From Oscillospiraceae bacterium (GTDB lineage: Bacteria; Bacillota; Clostridia; Oscillospirales; Ruminococcaceae): 14,816 nucleotides of DNA. Shown one piece after another: positions 12,746 to 14,816 of this stretch. The translations under genes and the position numbers were made by a program. A model generated the notes under the pieces. It was given only the letters and a program-made list of their open reading frames with translations. It had not been told where the DNA came from and did not search any database. The stretch spans positions 1 through 14,816 of the forward strand of contig SVNB01000036.1 of assembly GCA_015067125.1 (NCBI GenBank). The letters run 5' to 3'. Each line of letters begins with the position of its first letter. Position 1 is the first letter of the stretch.

Positions 12746-13447
12746 TTATTCCGCCTCCTTTTCTTCGTCCGCAACAGGGAACAAAACGGCGCACAAAGCC
12801 GCGGAAAGAACGGCGCATATGATTATGGCAAAGCCGCCGGAAACCGCCGTGAGCACGTATTTGAAGACGATGCTTAAAGCAGCTGCCGCCAACACTGCTG
12901 TGAGCATGCCCTTGCTTTTCTTTGCGGGCGGAATGATTATGGCAAGGAACATTCCGTAAAGAACAATGCCCAAAGCGGAAGAAACGGAAGAAGGCAGAAT
13001 ATTACCGGCCGCCGCGCCCAAAAAAGTTCCAAGAACCCACCCAAGGGCAGAAATTACGGTAAGGCCGTACATATAATAAGGCGAAACGGAAGGCTGAGCC
13101 ACTGCCACCGCAAAAATTTCATCCGTTATTCCAAAAGAAGCGATAAGCCTGTGCAGGGTATTAAAATTTTTGTCCAGTTTTTGAGAAAGCGAAATGCCCA
13201 TCAGCGAATATCTTATATTTATGATAAACTGGGTAAGGGCCATTTCTATAAGGCTGCCGCCGGCGGCGATTATGCCAACACCTGCGGCCTGCCCGGCGGA
13301 AGTAAGATTGGTAAGAGAAATTCCCACTGCGGCAAGAACAGAAAGTCCAAGCCCCGTGGCAAGAATTCCGAAACCGAAGGAAACAGAAAGATAGCCAAGG
13401 CAGATGGGGAATCCGTCGCGGATTCCTTTAATAAAATCTTTTTTCAT
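12746..13447 (-). CDS. azlC: AzlC family branched-chain amino acid exporter subunit
   Basis: This 233-residue membrane protein has the AzlC/YgaZ signature. GIRDGFPICLGYLSVSFGFG lies at the N-terminus. TSAGQAAGVGIIAAGGSLIEMALTQFIINIRYSLMGISLSQKL lies at about 50-90 and is the most conserved region of the family. GITDEIFAVAV follows at about 106-116, and further helices lie after it. AzlC and AzlD export branched-chain amino acids; in B. subtilis azlCD confers resistance to 4-azaleucine. The start is ATG at 13447, with AGGAGG and 7-nt spacing. The promoter at 13480-13507 diverges from the alpha/beta hydrolase promoter. No AzlB-type Lrp regulator is encoded next to it, unlike in Bacillus. Confidence 0.93.
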   Translation of the reverse strand: MKKDFIKGIRDGFPICLGYLSVSFGFGILATGLGLSVLAAVGISLTNLTSAGQAAGVGIIAAGGSLIEMALTQFIINIRYSLMGISLSQKLDKNFNTLHRLIASFGITDEIFAVAVAQPSVSPYYMYGLTVISALGWVLGTFLGAAAGNILPSSVSSALGIVLYGMFLAIIIPPAKKSKGMLTAVLAAAALSIVFKYVLTAVSGGFAIIICAVLSAALCAVLFPVADEEKEAE

Positions 13448-13479
13448 TTTTCCGCCTCCTGTTTTAAAATATAAAATTT

Positions 13480-13507
13480 ATTATAGCACTTTTTTGCCGC
13501 TTGTAAA
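13480..13507 (-). promoter_or_regulatory. Sigma-A promoter of azlCD
   Basis: Reading the minus strand: TTTACA (13502-13507), a 16-nt spacer and a perfect TATAAT (13480-13485), about 15 nt before the RBS region. Confidence 0.75.
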
Positions 13508-13530
13508 ATAAAAAGTTTATTGCGGAAACA

Positions 13531-13563
13531 TTGAATTGACAGCGGTGCTATAATTTAATAAAA
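13531..13563 (+). promoter_or_regulatory. Putative promoter of the alpha/beta hydrolase gene
   Basis: A perfect TATAAT (13549-13554) preceded by TGC gives an extended -10. A perfect TTGACA (13536-13541) lies only 7 nt before it and would instead pair with an AT-rich -10 near 13558-13563. Either or both may be used. Confidence 0.5.
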
Positions 13564-13583
13564 AACTTTTATCGAGGCAGAAT

Positions 13584-14489
13584 ATGATAACCCTTTTACT
13601 GATAGTTCTTTTGGTTTCTTACCTTGCATACAGAAAAGCCTTTTATTCTTCTTTGCACAGAAAAGAAAATATACGCAGTATTCCAAATAGCGAACAGTAC
13701 GCAAAGGGAAAACCAATAATGCTTGAACTTATTGATGAGATGGAAAAAATTCCGTTTGAGGAAGTGCGCATAAAATCCTTTGACGGTCTTACCCTTTACG
13801 GAAGGTACTATCACGTTAAAGAAGGCGCGCCGGTACAGATACAGTTTCACGGATACCGCGGCACAGCCATAAGGGATTTTTGCGGCGGCAACAAGCTTGC
13901 CAGAGAAATGGGGCAGAACACCCTTGTGATAGACCAGCGTGCTCACGGAAAAAGCGAAGGAAAAACCATTTGTTTTGGAATAAAAGAAAAATACGACTGC
14001 CTTGCCTGGGCAAAGTACGCCGCAAAACGTTTTGAAGGCGTGCCGATAGTTCTTTCGGGTGTTTCTATGGGCGGGGCAACGGTACTTATGGCATCGGAGC
14101 TGGATTTGCCGCAAAGCGTAAAGTGCATTGTGGCGGATTGCCCCTATTCCTCTCCGGAAGAAATAATAGGGCAGGAGTGCGGAAAAATGGGTATTCCGGC
14201 AAAGCTTGGCATGCCTTTTGTAAAGCTTGGAGCAGGAATTTTCGGTAATCTTAAAATCCGCGGCGGAGCGGAAGAAGCTGTTAAAAATGCAAAGGTGCCG
14301 ATTCTTATTCTGCACGGAGAAGCCGACCGCTTTGTACCCTGTGATATGAGCAGAAAAATAAAAGCAGCCAATCCCAAAATGGTTACCCTTGAAACTTTTA
14401 AAGATGCCGCCCACGGAATAAGCTATATTATGGAACCGGAACGCTACGGAAAAATCACTGCGGAATTTTTTGAAAACTGCGGTATATAA
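13584..14489 (+). CDS. Membrane-anchored alpha/beta hydrolase (S33-like serine hydrolase)
   Basis: This 301-residue protein starts with a hydrophobic segment (MITLLLIVLLVSYLAY), probably a signal anchor, so the catalytic domain likely faces outward or sits at the membrane. The fold motifs are clear: the HG oxyanion region QFHGYRG (about 87-93), DQRAHGKSEG (117-126), the nucleophile elbow GVSMGG (Ser161), ILHGEADRFVP (Asp248) and DAAHGISY (His277). These give a complete Ser-Asp-His triad. It resembles the YqkD/S33-type esterase or aminopeptidase-like family; the substrate is unknown. The start is ATG at 13584, with GAGG 6 nt upstream. It is monocistronic, divergent from azlCD and convergent with a pullulanase gene across a shared terminator. 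Confidence 0.92.
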   Translation: MITLLLIVLLVSYLAYRKAFYSSLHRKENIRSIPNSEQYAKGKPIMLELIDEMEKIPFEEVRIKSFDGLTLYGRYYHVKEGAPVQIQFHGYRGTAIRDFCGGNKLAREMGQNTLVIDQRAHGKSEGKTICFGIKEKYDCLAWAKYAAKRFEGVPIVLSGVSMGGATVLMASELDLPQSVKCIVADCPYSSPEEIIGQECGKMGIPAKLGMPFVKLGAGIFGNLKIRGGAEEAVKNAKVPILILHGEADRFVPCDMSRKIKAANPKMVTLETFKDAAHGISYIMEPERYGKITAEFFENCGI

Positions 14490-14505
14490 ACAGCCGCTTT
14501 TATGA

Positions 14506-14545
14506 TATTAAAAAAGATGCTTCCTGCGAAGCATCTTTTTTTGCG
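14506..14545. terminator. Bidirectional terminator between hydrolase and pullulanase genes
   Basis: A perfect 13-bp stem (14511-14523 with 14528-14540) around a CTGC loop has a T-run to 14542 on the plus strand. The minus-strand tail comes from A-rich 14509-14515. Confidence 0.9.
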
Positions 14546-14549
14546 TTTT

Positions 14550-14816
14550 TTATTTTATCATAACAACGGCGCTTATGGGCAAAACGGTGATTTTGTCTTC
14601 GGCAATATAAAGGGTTTCTGTTCCGGCGGTTTCGCCGTCTATACAGACCTTCCATTTGCCTACGGGAAGATTGATTTCTTTTTCTTTGCCCGTGGAATTG
14701 AAAACAACATAGATGGCTTCGGCACTTTCGCAGTTTACGTTGCCCCAGATGTGGTATGCCGCAACGCCTTCTTCAAGGCCTCCCATAACGGTTATGTGGG
14801 TATAAACGTCCGCGGC
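14550..14816 (-). CDS. pulA: Type I pullulanase, C-terminal fragment (5' end beyond window)
   Basis: The frame runs from the right edge to TAA at 14550-14552, giving 88 residues. It contains YHIWGNVNCES, IYVVFNSTGKEKEINLPVGKWKVCIDGETAGTE and a final ITVLPISAVVMIK. This is the pattern of the C-terminal beta-sandwich of GH13 type I pullulanases: a YVIFN-like strand, an NLP-x-G-x-W strand, the NG-x-x-AGT strand and an S-A-x-V-L end. Pullulanase cleaves alpha-1,6 links in starch, pullulan or glycogen. The catalytic domain lies outside the window, so the call rests on this end domain alone. Related GH13 enzymes could share it. It ends at a terminator shared with the convergent hydrolase gene. Confidence 0.78.
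   Translation of the reverse strand, partial: AADVYTHITVMGGLEEGVAAYHIWGNVNCESAEAIYVVFNSTGKEKEINLPVGKWKVCIDGETAGTETLYIAEDKITVLPISAVVMIK

Noticed and set aside
1..14816. Phage, transposon or defence island
   Set aside because: No integrase, transposase, direct repeats, CRISPR array or toxin-antitoxin pair was seen. The Ltp lipoprotein and XRE gene alone are not enough.

Overview
The window looks like chromosomal DNA of an uncultured, probably gut-associated Clostridia-type Firmicute. Three things suggest this: moderate GC with A-rich coding strands and frequent ATA isoleucine codons, strong AGGAGG-type ribosome binding sites with GTG and TTG starts, and the gene families present (tandem DegV proteins, a YwrD-type gamma-glutamyltransferase, AzlCD, an Ltp lipoprotein, an ECF S component, a type I pullulanase). 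The taxonomy is an inference. No mobile element, CRISPR array, rRNA or tRNA was seen. Every junction looks intact apart from the two genes cut by the window ends.

Left part (1-4113). A plus-strand gene cut by the left edge ends at 215 and shares a bidirectional terminator with a minus-strand pair of short CHR-domain (chromate transporter family) proteins. Divergent from that pair is a YwrD-like gamma-glutamyltransferase, followed by a short peptide deformylase. The CHR pair plus YwrD-like enzyme resembles the ywrA-ywrB-ywrD neighbourhood of Bacillus subtilis. A minus-strand divergent-PAP2 (YuiD/DUF212) membrane protein converges on the deformylase.

Middle part (4114-9215). A plus-strand three-gene operon encodes an ECF-type S component, a YtcJ-like amidohydrolase and a small P-loop kinase-like protein. 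It converges on a minus-strand Ltp-repeat lipoprotein. Upstream of the lipoprotein is a strong minus-strand promoter, then about 110 nt predicted to fold into stacked long helices, then a UUCG-loop terminator immediately before the lipoprotein RBS. This looks like a leader/attenuator or a standalone small RNA and is the least explained part of the window. Beyond it, on the plus strand, lie a small XRE-type regulator and a cyclophilin-type prolyl isomerase overlapping an unknown membrane protein.

Right part (9216-14816). A minus-strand operon of two DegV (fatty-acid-binding) paralogues and a haemolysin-III/PAQR membrane protein has a clear promoter. Upstream of it is a membrane-anchored XRE regulator that appears to start at CTG, then an AzlCD branched-chain amino acid exporter pair. 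Divergent from AzlCD is an N-terminally anchored alpha/beta hydrolase, which converges on the 3' end of a pullulanase running off the right edge.

The layout is compact. All five convergent junctions share one hairpin terminator with T-runs on both sides (some weaker), and cotranscribed genes are typically joined by 1-4 nt overlaps. The genes form several small independent transcription units rather than one pathway.
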